This document shows positions 1 to 10,215 of a stretch of DNA of 34,824 bases, one piece after another. Under the pieces are notes generated by a model that made no database searches, was not told the DNA's origin, and saw only the letters and a list, made by a program, of their open reading frames with translations. The stretch lies in contig LSSN01000709.1 of NCBI GenBank assembly GCA_001970855.1, forward strand, positions 1-34,824, read 5' to 3'. Both the position numbers and the translations under genes were made by a program. Source of the stretch: Smittium culicis. Taxonomy: Eukaryota > Kickxellomycota > Harpellomycetes > Harpellales > Legeriomycetaceae. Every line of letters begins with the position of its first letter. Position 1 is the first letter of the stretch.

Positions 1-36
1 CACTACTATCAATATTACACCTCTTCAAAAACAAGA

Positions 37-618
37 CTAGAGCAGAATTTGACATGTTGAAGTCTCCTGAAATAATGCAGGGTACTTCAAGATTTTCAAA
101 GCTCCAAAAGTTTCCCTTTTAGTGTAATCCCTCTCAGTAATGGAGTTACACGGAAAATAAAATGTGCCAAACTTAATAGTTTTCTCATATAGTTGGGTTT
201 TAGCTACAACTAGATTACCCACAATTCCAGGTTACTCTATTAGCAGATGGACCATAGAAATATCAAGTATCACACCGTGATTGGATCCTTATATTGCACA
301 ATCATGGAAAACCTCATATCCTGGAATGGTAATAGCCCAATCCACCCTCTTAAAATTGGACTCTTGAATAATCACAACCTTAGGGCGCGGTATTCTTGAA
401 AATTTGAAGTATTCGAGGCTTTGGCACCCGAAAAACCTAATATTAAGTGTGATATAACGATCCGACAGACCCGAAATATTCTTCCGCATCCTATGATACT
501 TCATCAAATGAATGCGTTTATTCTTTAAGATACTATAGCGAATATCATCTGGTTTATCAGGCCAAATGATATCTACACTCTGGTAAATTCTGCAACTCTC
601 AGGGACGTCAATATAGCA
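37..618 (-). pseudogene. Decayed LINE (non-LTR retrotransposon) AP-endonuclease domain
   Basis: Read on the minus strand, one frame stays readable from 618 down to 37 and is broken only by stops at 291-289, 234-232 and 39-37. The stretch 618-292 is uninterrupted (about 109 codons). It contains the landmarks of the exonuclease-endonuclease-phosphatase (EEP) domain at the N-terminus of LINE pol proteins: an N-x-x-GL start, then RPKVVIIQES (the Q-E of the family's QET motif), then IPGYEVFHD. Further on, FGTFYFPCNSITER matches the region after the central strands of the domain. In intact elements this enzyme nicks target DNA to prime reverse transcription. The reverse transcriptase would lie further along the minus strand, beyond the left edge of the window. 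In-frame stops show the copy is dead. Family assignment rests on motif order only, so the LINE clade is not resolved. Confidence 0.62.
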
Positions 619-780
619 TCATTCATGGACTCCAATATTATTTGTGAAGTGTATCTTTTTCCCAAACTATCCCGAAAGTCAAAGCGTCTGATGGTCTGAT
701 AGACCCTCGGAACATCATGCTATTCGATTGACCTTCAGGCACTTAAACCATCAGGATCACTGCTAATAATTGTTTAGTTC

Positions 781-1924
781 TTATCCCCTGTTTCCCCCCA
801 TTAAGTCAAATTTCCTCTTCTTTAAGAATTCAACGTTATTCTCAATGAATATTAAAGGATTCGCTCTCTTACGATTAGCTCGCCATTCTTTTTCATTTTC
901 AGAAGCCTCCACTGCGAGTTCTGTATTGGTGTTAGTGTTTTTGTTTGGAAAATGGTGAATTAAACTTCTAATCACTACTGAAAATCGTGCTTAGAGAGCT
1001 TATTTCTGGCGCCACCTTCCACCTCGGCTCCGCCATTCCTCTTTCTATTCGTAATTACAACATAGCTACCAATAATCTGATGTTTGCCCAAAGTACTGAT
1101 CTCCTCCTCGAGGATCTTTTTTGCTCTAGCCTGCACTGAGATACCAGAATCATGAATTTCTTCATGCATGCAGGTCCGATATAATCCCTATACGCCGATA
1201 CAGACGTATAAAAACTCATAATATCTCGATGTGATTGTTGTGGGGCAGCCACAATTATAGAAAGTACATCATCCTAAATATGATACCCACTCCCGAATTC
1301 AACATTTAAGGATGGTGATACAGGGCAGGAAGGCTCACGCCATGAGATAGGGTGCCCAGGAAAATTAAATTACGAGGTCAATAAATTAGCTGAGTTACAA
1401 GTTTCATGAATAGTAGTAAAAAATTAAACCCTACACGTTGCACTCTCCAGACCCATCTCAGAGAGCTATTAGAAAGTAAACCATCGTCGTGTCAGAACCT
1501 GAAGTTAACGCTAACTTCATACCATATCCCTTACAATATAGCCCCTAACACTACTAATGTTGGTTTTACAGTCCGTTGGAACTGTTAATTATTCTCTCGC
1601 ATCATAAAGTTCCAGGTAAAAAGAGGACAGAAGGTGAGCCATAGTCTATTCTGGAGTTCCTGGAGCCGGCGTCAAAGAACATCTTCCTATTTATGCCTAA
1701 CAAAGATTATCTGATGAATTCTTCCATAACGGTTGGAAGAGCTTCTTGAAGCTGTTTTTAAGGGTTCCATATCTGCGGAATATGGTCTTTCTGTGATGTG
1801 GGATACCGGGTAGTCCATATCCACTGACTCCAGGACTGACGCTTTCTCTGGTTTTAAACCCGATTGCTCCAGGACTGTAAACCTGTTGAGAATTTTCACA
1901 AGAATTTATTAAAAAATTTTGCAT
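781..1924 (-). pseudogene. Fragmented 5' / ORF1-like part of the same LINE relic
   Basis: Upstream of the endonuclease relic on the same strand, several open segments in different frames follow each other: 1924-1687, 1252-1055, 1169-975 and 975-781. Their predicted peptides are hydrophilic and protein-like, for example ILEEEISTLGKHQIIGSYVV at about 1110-1050 and EASENEKEWRANRKRANP at about 910-855. The block is clearly less AT-rich than the DNA right of 1930. Segments change frame, as expected from accumulated indels. Position and strand fit ORF1 or the 5' part of the LINE, but I recognise no ORF1 domain such as a zinc knuckle or RRM, so this is inferred from context. The stretch 619-780 between this and the endonuclease is readable only with several stops. 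Confidence 0.35.
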
Positions 1925-2071
1925 TATTCATGATTTTGTCAAGATCTGGGTTATAAGAGTGCAAGGCAAGTGAAGTCAAAAGTTATATTTACTATAAAGA
2001 TATTTATTTATTACTTATTAGAAAGTATACAAGATACTAGATGCCGAATTCAAGATAGGAAAAACGTAACC

Positions 2072-2079
2072 TTTTTATA
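2072..2079 (-). promoter_or_regulatory. Candidate TATA box, minus strand
   Basis: The minus strand reads TATAAAAA here. It lies between the heat-shock-element arrays (2273-2616) and the right end of the LINE relic (about 1930), at a position suited to start minus-strand transcription near 2045. AT-rich DNA yields many TATA-like words by chance, so the support is the arrangement only. Confidence 0.25.
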
Positions 2080-2272
2080 CTTTTTCCGTTGCTTGGTTTT
2101 AGATCATAAACTTCAAAGAAAAACTAAAGAATAAACTAAAAAGAAAGCTATAGAAAAATAACTGTTTGATTACTAATCAAACTTGATTTGTAATCAAAAT
2201 AAGTCATTATCGATGTTAACAATATGAAAAAGTAAAATTATTGCGTAAGAAAAATTAATATCGATAAGAAAT

Positions 2273-2315
2273 TTCGGAAATGTTCTAGGACGTTTCATAA
2301 CATTCTAGAACATTG
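2273..2315. promoter_or_regulatory. Degenerate heat-shock-element run
   Basis: Heat-shock factor (HSF) binds arrays of 5-bp units, nGAAn alternating with nTTCn. Here TTC-type triplets occur at 2273, 2283, 2293 (TTT), 2303 and 2313 (TTG), with GAA-type triplets at 2278 (AAA), 2288 (GGA), 2298 (TAA) and 2308. The 10-bp phase holds across nine units although several carry one mismatch. The best core is TTCTAGAACATT at 2303-2314. On its own this run would be only suggestive; next to 2331-2358 it reads as part of one regulatory cluster. Confidence 0.5.
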
Positions 2316-2330
2316 CTGCTGATTATTTAT

Positions 2331-2358
2331 GAATATTCCGGAACATTCTAGAAAGTTC
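2331..2358. promoter_or_regulatory. Perfect six-unit heat-shock element
   Basis: GAA at 2331, TTC at 2336, GAA at 2341, TTC at 2346, GAA at 2351 and TTC at 2356 form six perfect alternating HSF-binding units with exact 5-bp spacing. Three units are enough for an HSF trimer, so two trimers could bind. The array is symmetric and does not give a direction. Possible targets are minus-strand transcription toward the LINE relic through the TATA-like site at 2079-2072, or plus-strand transcription through the TA-rich site near 2391-2401. No intact ORF lies in either direction nearby. Confidence 0.7.
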
Positions 2359-2529
2359 CATTCATGACAGATTTTTGCTTTAAATAATTTAATTATATAT
2401 ATGCTGGTTGTATACCTTGTAAAAAAAAAACTGGGAAAACAGTCGGTTTATATAATTTTATATCAATTTCACTTTTGCTTTTAAAAAAATGATATTTTTT
2501 CCCATACTTTAAGCTCTTACGTTTTCAAA

Positions 2530-2577
2530 GAAATTTTATTGCTGAATTTGAATTTTCTAGAATATTCTTGAGTTTCC
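2530..2577. promoter_or_regulatory. Second heat-shock-element array
   Basis: GAA at 2550, TTC at 2555, GAA at 2560, TTC at 2565 and GAG at 2570 continue the HSF unit pattern with exact spacing: four perfect units and one with a mismatch. Weaker units in the same phase extend left (GAA 2530, TTT 2535) and right (TCC 2575). It lies about 190 bp from the six-unit array. Confidence 0.55.
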
Positions 2578-2595
2578 AATTTCAGATAACCAATT

Positions 2596-2616
2596 TTCGA
2601 ACATTTTGGAACTTTT
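2596..2616. promoter_or_regulatory. Weak third heat-shock-like run
   Basis: TTC at 2596 abuts GAA at 2599, followed in correct phase by TTT 2604, GAA 2609 and TTT 2614. Only half the units are perfect. It is listed because it lies 20 bp from the second array. Confidence 0.3.
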
Positions 2617-3272
2617 GGGTTATATTTTGCGGTTAATTTATTTATTTTATAGGAAAGACTTCGAAATTAAATAAAGATTAGGCGGTATACATAATTTTAA
2701 CAGGTCAATGAAGCATAAAAAAATTTAAAATCACGCATTTTATGGACTGGTAAGTCTATCATAAATCTTGAAATTAATTTATGGTCATAAAATAAAAATA
2801 ATAAATACTTTGGTGTTTCTTTTAACCACAATCATGATAGGCAGCAAAGATTATATATATTAACCTGTGAGTATTAGTCAAATTAGTCTAAATTTTTTGT
2901 GTTAATAAGAATTTTTATTTTATAGCTCTTCTATAATTTTTTTTCTCATCCAATAAAAAGAATTATATAATTTCTTTTAAAAAAATAATAATTTTACTCA
3001 TTATGTGCTATTTTTTATTTAGGATTATATTTTATATATTAGATATTTTAAAAATTCCATTTTTTATGATTTATATATTAATATTAAAGAGTATATATTA
3101 CCAAGTTATTTTTTCATTGTTTATTTTATCTAATAATTGAATAAAAAAACAACCAAAGATTTAAATTTAATGGTTTTAATAATAATTTTAGTTCTTATTT
3201 CACAATTTTTTTAAAAATAATTTAGATTGAAGCAAAGATTTTTTTTTTGATATAATCGATAGCTACTTATTC

Positions 3273-3300
3273 ATTAATTGATTAATTGATTAATTGATTA
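3273..3300. repeat. 8-bp tandem repeat (ATTAATTG)3.5
   Basis: ATTAATTG is repeated three times plus a half unit without mismatch. It is a simple AT-rich microsatellite within the desert. Confidence 0.8.
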
Positions 3301-3959
3301 TATTGAAATGAAATAAATTCATGTATACACTGTTATAATTTTTTATTTAATTATAAAAAATAATCAATAAACACCTAAAAAATTGGAAAATTAATCTCTT
3401 AGAGTCGTTGCAATATTTGAAAAATAAAACTCGTTACTTTGATAAAAAATCTATATGTAAAAATTTTAAATAAATTGGATAATGTTACTATCGACTAAAT
3501 ATTAAATATGACAACTAAAAAGGTAATTTCATTTAGAAATTTTTTCTTGAATTTTTTAGGCGCTTCATTATAAATATTGCTAAATATATAAAATATAAAA
3601 GATGTCATAATTTTAGATAAAATACTAACAACAGTTATTGAGTTTAAATTAAATCACATCTAGTTGGTTTTTAATAGTGATGTAAAATAATAGATCAAAT
3701 TTACAGAAAATCGATCACAAGATTAATGAAAAGATTTATGTCGTGGTTATTTTGTGCCCACGTACCTAGCTTATTTTTTTAGATTTTTTGTATATATACT
3801 AAATTAACAAGTTAATTTATTAGTGAGAGTATTCTTTTTAATTTTTTTTATTTATTTATTCGATAACCAAACTTAAAGAAAAATTGGGCGATCTTTATAT
3901 CCCCAAAACCCTTGATCCATTTTATTTTAATACCAATACTCTTTTTACCGATGGGATTT

Positions 3960-3981
3960 CGGATATTTCTCGGAATATCCG
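3960..3981. repeat. Perfect 8-bp inverted repeat, 6-bp spacer
   Basis: CGGATATT at 3960-3967 is the exact reverse complement of AATATCCG at 3974-3981, separated by TCTCGG. It could form a short hairpin or be a palindromic protein site. It stands out because the surroundings are nearly pure A/T. Confidence 0.55.
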
Positions 3982-4014
3982 TGTAAAAATAGCAAATTAA
4001 ATTATAAATAATAT

Positions 4015-4031
4015 AGATAAGATAAGATAAG
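4015..4031. repeat. Triple GATAA repeat (GATA-factor-like sites)
   Basis: GATAA is repeated three times at 4016-4030, giving three overlapping AGATAA words that fit the WGATAR consensus of GATA transcription factors. Whether it is a regulatory site or a chance microsatellite cannot be told. Confidence 0.45.
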
Positions 4032-4130
4032 GAAAATTAAACTTTCAGACGTAAGGTTATAACGAGAATTAAAGGTATTGGGCGAGAAACTTAACAAGTA
4101 AAACTTATCAAATAATTATGTCTTATAATT

Positions 4131-4177
4131 GGCGGAAGTTAGCTACCTTCTGCCTCGTCGTCGGTTTCCACCGCGAC
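4131..4177. other. Two adjacent GC-rich hairpins
   Basis: Hairpin 1 (4131-4154) pairs GGCGGAAG with CTTCTGCC over 8 bp (one G-T pair), loop 4139-4146. Hairpin 2 (4157-4177) pairs GTCG and CGGT with ACCG and CGAC over 8 bp, with one bulged T at 4161 and a TTCC tetraloop at 4166-4169. The hairpins are two bases apart. Such GC-rich, well-paired sequence is exceptional in this desert. It could be a structured RNA, a GC-cluster-like mobile sequence or the end of a lost element. No known RNA family was recognised. Confidence 0.4.
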
Positions 4178-7100
4178 ATTTAATATAGCTATAATTCGAT
4201 TAGAACATACGTCATGAACTTTATCAATTTATATTGTAATTTTACGAAAAAAATTAATTTTAAATTTATCAGCTTTTTTATGTATCATATATGAATCGTT
4301 AATATAATTTAATACACCTGATTCAGAGAATCTTTCATACTTATAAATTGTAAATAGAGTGTATTTAAGGTAATAATCAGAAGTTTATTTATAAATGACG
4401 TAGTTGACTAATTGAGTTTCAATATATGTTTTTTTATAGATAGTATAAAAATAATTAAAATTTATTTGTGATTAATAGGTGAAATGTCTATTAAAAACAC
4501 CTTAAATAATGCTATTATCTATTAACATTTCAAAATATCCAGATATAACTAAAAATCTCTGATATAAAAAAAAAGATTAAATTTATTGGGAATCAACTAT
4601 AATCTAGGCTATTAATTCTATTGGCTAAGATTTATAATAATTTTTTTTAGGTTAAAATTTGTACTAAAAGTATTTAAAATAAAAAAAATTGCTAATCTCT
4701 GTCTCTTTATTATTGAATATATTTGTTTTGTTTTTAAGGCTTTAATTTTATTAGAAGTAATTCATTTTTAAAATTTTATTACGAAATATCCTGCTTTCTT
4801 GGTCAAAACTCATAATTATTTATACTAAAACTTTTCCTGTTATCGATTTCCCCCTTTAATTTCATCAGTTAGTATAATAACTCTGTAATAGATTTAAAAT
4901 ATAAATTATTCAATAATAAATAAACAGCATAATTGTTATTCTAAAGCTTAATATACAAAATCACGAATAATTGTTTATTAAGAGGTTTTCCTTATAAAAT
5001 ATTACGAAAAATGTTTTTTAATGTGAAAAAGCCATAAAATTTCCTTTTTTATGGTAATTTTTAAGATACGAGATCTTGATATCCGATCTTTCAAAGCGAT
5101 AACGAAACCTATCATTGGCGCTCACAATTTTGGTTGTATTTTTTTACATATTTGACATGATATTAATTAAAATCTTTAATTTTTTACATAGCTAATTAAA
5201 TAGGTTGGTATATCTTTGACTATTACGCGATATCAAATTATACCCCCAATAGATATGTTTTGAATAATAACAGTTTAATAATAAAAAATTAATAAACGGA
5301 TAAAGAATAAAGATATTTAGTTTATCCCACATTTGCCTATACGAATTAAATAAGCTATTTAAATTTAACTATCTATGACGAAAAATATATTTTGTAGTTA
5401 AACATTGATATATAAAACTATCTTAATAATTTTTTATCCATTATAAAAGAGTTTAATATAATATAAGCAACTTTTGAGATTCTTAGTCGACAGAAATATA
5501 ACAAGATACTAATATATTGAATGAGAGTTCTCCCTTACAAAGGTTGTTTTCTTTGTAAAAAAAATACTTTTCTATGAACAATTAATTCTACGAATAATTT
5601 GCTAGAATTTGTGAGCTCTTTTTTAAAGCTTTATTGGTATATTAAATAGATATCCTATTTTAATGATTTTCTTTGTTTATATATAACTTAATATATAATT
5701 ATATTTTTTGAGTTTTAATAAATCGAAAAGGTTCGAGTAAATAAAATAAAACTTATTTGTTGTATTATCAACCTTTAATATGTGTAATATTATTAATTTT
5801 TGACACGATAATTAATTTTTAAAGAGCACGTTTGTTATAAAAATTGGCACATCTTCCTATAATCGTCAAAATAATATGACTAATTATGGCTTTACTTTAT
5901 TTTAAAAAATTTTCAATATAGTAATCGATTAATTATTTTTATATTACTTTAAATTTAAGTATCAAAATTTATTTTTAATTAATTGAGGGGTTTTACGCTA
6001 TTTGTTAGCTATTTAATTTTTATAAGGATTGAGTCTCAAGGATTTTCTATGTATTAATTGAAAATCCGTCTGGCTAAATTTAAAATTTTGAAATAAGCTG
6101 AAACAAGATTTTTTATCATTTTTTTTAATAAAAGCCATAATATTTAATCATTGGTACTCGTTTGAGAATCATATAGAAGTTCTATTTCAGATATTCCAAA
6201 TGTATCTATAAAATAATATTTATTAATTACATAAAAATATATAACCTACACTAGGATAATTTTTATACGCATTCAAAAAAAAAATTAATATTATATCTGA
6301 AACTCATAAAATAACTTGCTCTTATAAATAAAGTACTGAAATTTTAATCATATTAATGAATATTTGTGAATTAAAATATCAAAGTAGTTTAGCTTTGCTA
6401 GTGAAGGGAATTTAGAAACAAGATGTGCTTATTCATTCAGCACAGACCGAAAATACCTCTATGTATAATTCGAGCGTTCGAAATTAATATTGATCCTGCA
6501 TTTATGTAGATTTTTTTATAATGACCATCTTGTTCTTCTATGATCGGATTGAGGCCTATTTTTTATTGACCCAGTTAGGTTTATATCTTATTTAGAGCTA
6601 AATGATGTAAATACATTCAAATTAGTTGAAATAAGATTAATTAGATGAAATTTTAAGCTTCAATAATATATAAAAACTGAGGAAATGGATGCTTCATCTT
6701 TTGACTGGATATTATAAATCAATATACTTAAGTAGCTTATAGATAAACGCAATAATTTAATTATATGAAAATATTTTTTTTATTTCTTGAAACAATTTAC
6801 TATTATTTTTTTGCTTGACTTGCGATTTTTTTAATATTTTTTTATCGCTTATAAAATCCCAAATTAAAAAAAGCTCAGAATAATATGCAATCGTTTTACA
6901 CAAAATAAAATGCTTTTTTATTTGGTTAGTGTATAACATTAAGATTATATTACTATTTTGTATCAATAAAAAAAATATTAAATTCCAATAAACTTTATTA
7001 CAGTTAGATCTTAAAACTGGGATAGCCGTGGTAATGTTAAAAGCACCAATACCTTTATTTTCGAACAAGTATTTAATTTAGTAATTAATAAAAATATGTA

Positions 7101-8654
7101 TTGAAGCTTGTAAAACGATCTTATATATTTCTAGCTAATTTTTATGAAAATGGAGAGAAAAAAAATTGCCTATATTTCAATTTTAAGCTTTAGACCAAGA
7201 ATTTTTGTTTTAATGGTTATAATATAAATAAATTTTCAAGTTCAAATCAAATATTTAGCTTTGAGATTTTATGAGTTTTATGTTTTCTATATACTTTTTT
7301 TTTTATATTCATTGCTGTTTATTATTTGATTTAAACTGAAGTGTTAATATATTTTAAATGATAAAAACAAACTATAAAAAATTTTATCACTAAAATTCGA
7401 CAAAGAACTAAAACATTCTTCGTTAATATTTTTATACTGTATCCATATGCAGATAGTCTGATTTTTTTTCTAAAAAATTGAATATCTAAATTTAATTTTA
7501 ATTGTATATTTTTCTTAATTTTCTGGAAATTGATTTTAGATTAAAATTATAATTTTTATGTTCAAAAAAACAAGTTATGATAGATAGGAGTTCTATTCGA
7601 CCGTCTTATCCATCAATTATTTTTTTTTCATGCAAAATTTATTCAAGAACTTATAGATCTTATTCATTCTTTCTGATCATTTTTCGTTGTATTTTTTTTC
7701 ATTTGATATAATTAGTACTTTTTTACGTTTTTTTAATTTCTTTTTGATAAATTAAAGATTCGACCTATAGCATAATTGTAATACAATTATCATTATTTTT
7801 AAAAACATGAAATTTAATATTTACTAAATTAGTATTGATTAATGCTAAAATTTTACTTACAGCTGACCAAAGGTTCCAAAATTTAAATTTTTGACAGAAA
7901 TAATGTATTATTTATCGATAGAAATCTTTAATTTTTAGAGCGATAGGAAAAATTTATCGCCTGAATTGTTTTATCAGTCTAAATTTCCATATTAAACAAA
8001 ATCTCCTCCTTTTTGTATTTGTTAAAACAATAATGATTATGGCTTTAGATTTTCGGATCAAAAGTATATCTAAATTATTTTATTTTCTAATTTAGAATTA
8101 TAGGGGTTATTTTCAAGTTATTCTTCAGATAATTTTAAAACACATTCTTAATAAAATAAGTAGGGAAATTTGAAATAATGATTAAACTCTTGGTTGATAA
8201 TATGGGTTAATCGTTTTTATCAAGCTGAAAAATAAGGGGAGAATTATTTTCTTCATCAATTTTTTAATCTCCTGAAAAACTAATTGAGGCTTCAATTAGT
8301 TTTTCTAACAACTTTTTATAATTATTACAGTTCAATCGGTCCTTTTAGCCAATTCTAGTATCAAAACATAATTTCAGTATAATTTTTTTCACAAAAACCT
8401 TTTAATTATTAGTTCTAATCATTATTAGAGCTTTTCTAATTTATAAAAATAGCAGATATAATAATAATAATTGTAATTCGCTACTAGTCGCCTAATAGAG
8501 CGATTTAATCGATATTCTAAGCTCAATTTTATGTCAAATATTCTATACATGTAGAAAATAATTTCTCAATTAATTTTATACTTCTTAGCTCATAATTGGC
8601 ATAGATTTTTCTTAATGCTAACTATCTCGTAAATTATTTGCACTTGAATTATCT

Positions 8655-8712
8655 TTTTATAAATAGAACAATAAATTATAGCATTTTATAAATTTAACAA
8701 TAAATTATAGCA
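8655..8712. repeat. Tandem duplication, 2 x 29 bp
   Basis: 8655-8683 and 8684-8712 are 29-bp copies beginning TTTTATAAAT and ending AAATTATAGCA, differing at two central positions. It is a simple local duplication. Confidence 0.85.
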
Positions 8713-9196
8713 TTTTAAGCCACTGTTAAATTTTGACATGTAGGCCAAAACTGTAATAAATTATATTTGTAAGAGATTTTCAGAGCAACAAATGATCAAC
8801 CCAAAATATTTCTTTTGTAAGCGGAAGTTAAAATTGACCTTTTTGAAGACAGAGATATTATTCATCATTGTTTAAAATGTAAAAATTAATCTTACAAAGC
8901 TTATATTTATAATTCAGCTAGAATAGCGGGTTTACTAATAAAAAAAAGTGATATTAAAGATTCTACATAACAAAAAATTCCTATAAATTTGTATCATTTA
9001 ATAATACTAATAAAACATAAGTGTAAAATTATTATTCAAAAATTTCCTGGATAAAAATTGATAATTTCAAATATTTGTTTTATCGAATAAAGTAAAGCGA
9101 AGGGTCTAATTCGAATGATATTTCTCTTCCACATGGACCTGTTGTTTTTTAAACTTTAAAGCTTTTCTTACAGTCAAATATTATGCGATTTTATCT

Positions 9197-9315
9197 CTAT
9201 CACTATCACGGGCGGTAGACTATTTTTGGCCTACAACAAATAATAAATTTGCTTAAAAGCATAATCGAATTGTTAAATTAAACTTTTTAAAGAATATTGG
9301 ACGGGAAAGGGTTAA
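9197..9315 (-). mobile_element. piggyBac-type MITE, family A, internally deleted
   Basis: The right end reads TTGGACGGGAAAGGGTTAA (TTAA at 9312-9315) and the left end carries the family A subterminal sequence CACGGGCGGTAGACTATTTT from 9207. The outer bases of the left end are mutated (CACTATCACG at 9201-9210 against CCCTTTCACG) and its TTAA is lost. The copy is about 119 bp against the usual 197, so the middle has been deleted. It is in reverse orientation, with the GGTAGAC (R) end at the left. Confidence 0.7.
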
Positions 9316-9447
9316 AGAAAAATTAATATTTGTTGCAATTATACAATAAACCTATATTTGATTCGGGTTGTGAATTAATTCGTTTTTATTTTACACAATA
9401 GCTAGATATGGTAGAACAAAAATCGCTCTACCGCCCGGAAATGGGTT
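9316..9447 (+). mobile_element. piggyBac-type MITE, family A, 5'-truncated
   Basis: Directly after the preceding copy lies a forward family A element lacking its left (L) end. It can be followed from the middle section near 9330 to the right end, TCTACCGCCCGGAAATGGGTTAA-like at 9418-9447. Together with 9197-9315 it makes a head-to-head pair with R ends outward and one L end in between. It is more diverged than the 197-bp copies. Confidence 0.6.
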
Positions 9448-9737
9448 AAATATTTGCTTTTTAAGCAAAAGAGTTTGTAAATTTTTTTTTTTTTAGATTA
9501 CTTTAATTATATGGGAGATTATTTCGAAAAACGAAACTTTTCTTATTGAAATTTTCCCGCTTTGCAACCTTGCTTTTATTTTCTAATCAAATTAGAAAAG
9601 ATCGTCAAATGGATTATCCGATAGGCCTAATACCTTTACCTAATATACACAATCAAGTAAAAATTCTAAGAAAAATTTTTCCGTTTCCCCAAATTAGTAT
9701 CTCATATATTACCTAAATAATTAGATGATAAATTTTT

Positions 9738-9918
9738 TTAACCTTTCCAGGAACATCAATCATAATCTTTTATTAAATATCATAATTGGATAATTATTGT
9801 GACAAATATTTTTTATTGGATTTAGAGTATTTATTCAACTTAGATAATTAGTCTATTATTCATTATGTTGGGAAAACTCGGTAGATAAATAAAAGACCGT
9901 CATCCCCGAAATGGTTAA
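9738..9918 (+). mobile_element. Degenerate TTAA-flanked MITE-like element
   Basis: A TTAA followed by CCTTTCCAGGAACATC (9738-9757) pairs loosely with a right end reading GTCATCCCCGAAATGG then TTAA (9899-9918). Length (181 bp), the TTAA flanks and the resemblance of the right end to family A fit a very old member of the same superfamily. The interior cannot be aligned with confidence. Confidence 0.4.
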
Positions 9919-10171
9919 AATCCATATTTTAAACAATAAAAATAAATGTATAAGACGGAAAATTTAATTATAAAGTACAAAATGTTTAAAAAAAAAAGAT
10001 ATAAACTACATATAATAAAGATATATGTCGTACAGTAGCTATTAGTTAAATAAATAAGATAATTTTTTGTGTTTTTGTGTTTTTGTTCTGTAAGATGTGT
10101 AGAAAGGATACATATTAAGTAGAGATATAATTTGAGTGCGAGATATTAAAAAAAATTTTATAGAATTCGTT

Positions 10172-10190
10172 TTATTATTATTATTATTAT
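10172..10190. repeat. (TTA)n microsatellite
   Basis: About six TTA units, followed after ATG by a run of T up to 10202. Confidence 0.8.
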
Positions 10191-10215
10191 GTTTTTTTTT
10201 TTAGAGTGCTTATTA

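Larger units (their letters stand above)
2640..9190. other. AT-rich gene desert
   Basis: About 6.5 kb of very AT-rich DNA with homopolymer A/T tracts and stop codons in all frames. I find no supportable gene, tRNA, rRNA or recognisable MITE. The longest open frame (minus strand, 7068-6757, 103 codons, TTG start) is discussed as a finding. Exceptions to the monotony are the hairpin island at 3960-4177 and the short tandem repeats listed separately. It is probably intergenic sequence or transposon debris decayed by AT-biased mutation. Confidence 0.6.

Noticed and set aside
770..1588. Plus-strand ORFs of about 60 codons in the first 1.6 kb
   Set aside because: They lie opposite the minus-strand LINE relic and show no motif.
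1717..1765. CTGATGA followed by a 6-bp stem, resembling a hammerhead ribozyme core
   Set aside because: The obligatory GAAA after the stem is absent.
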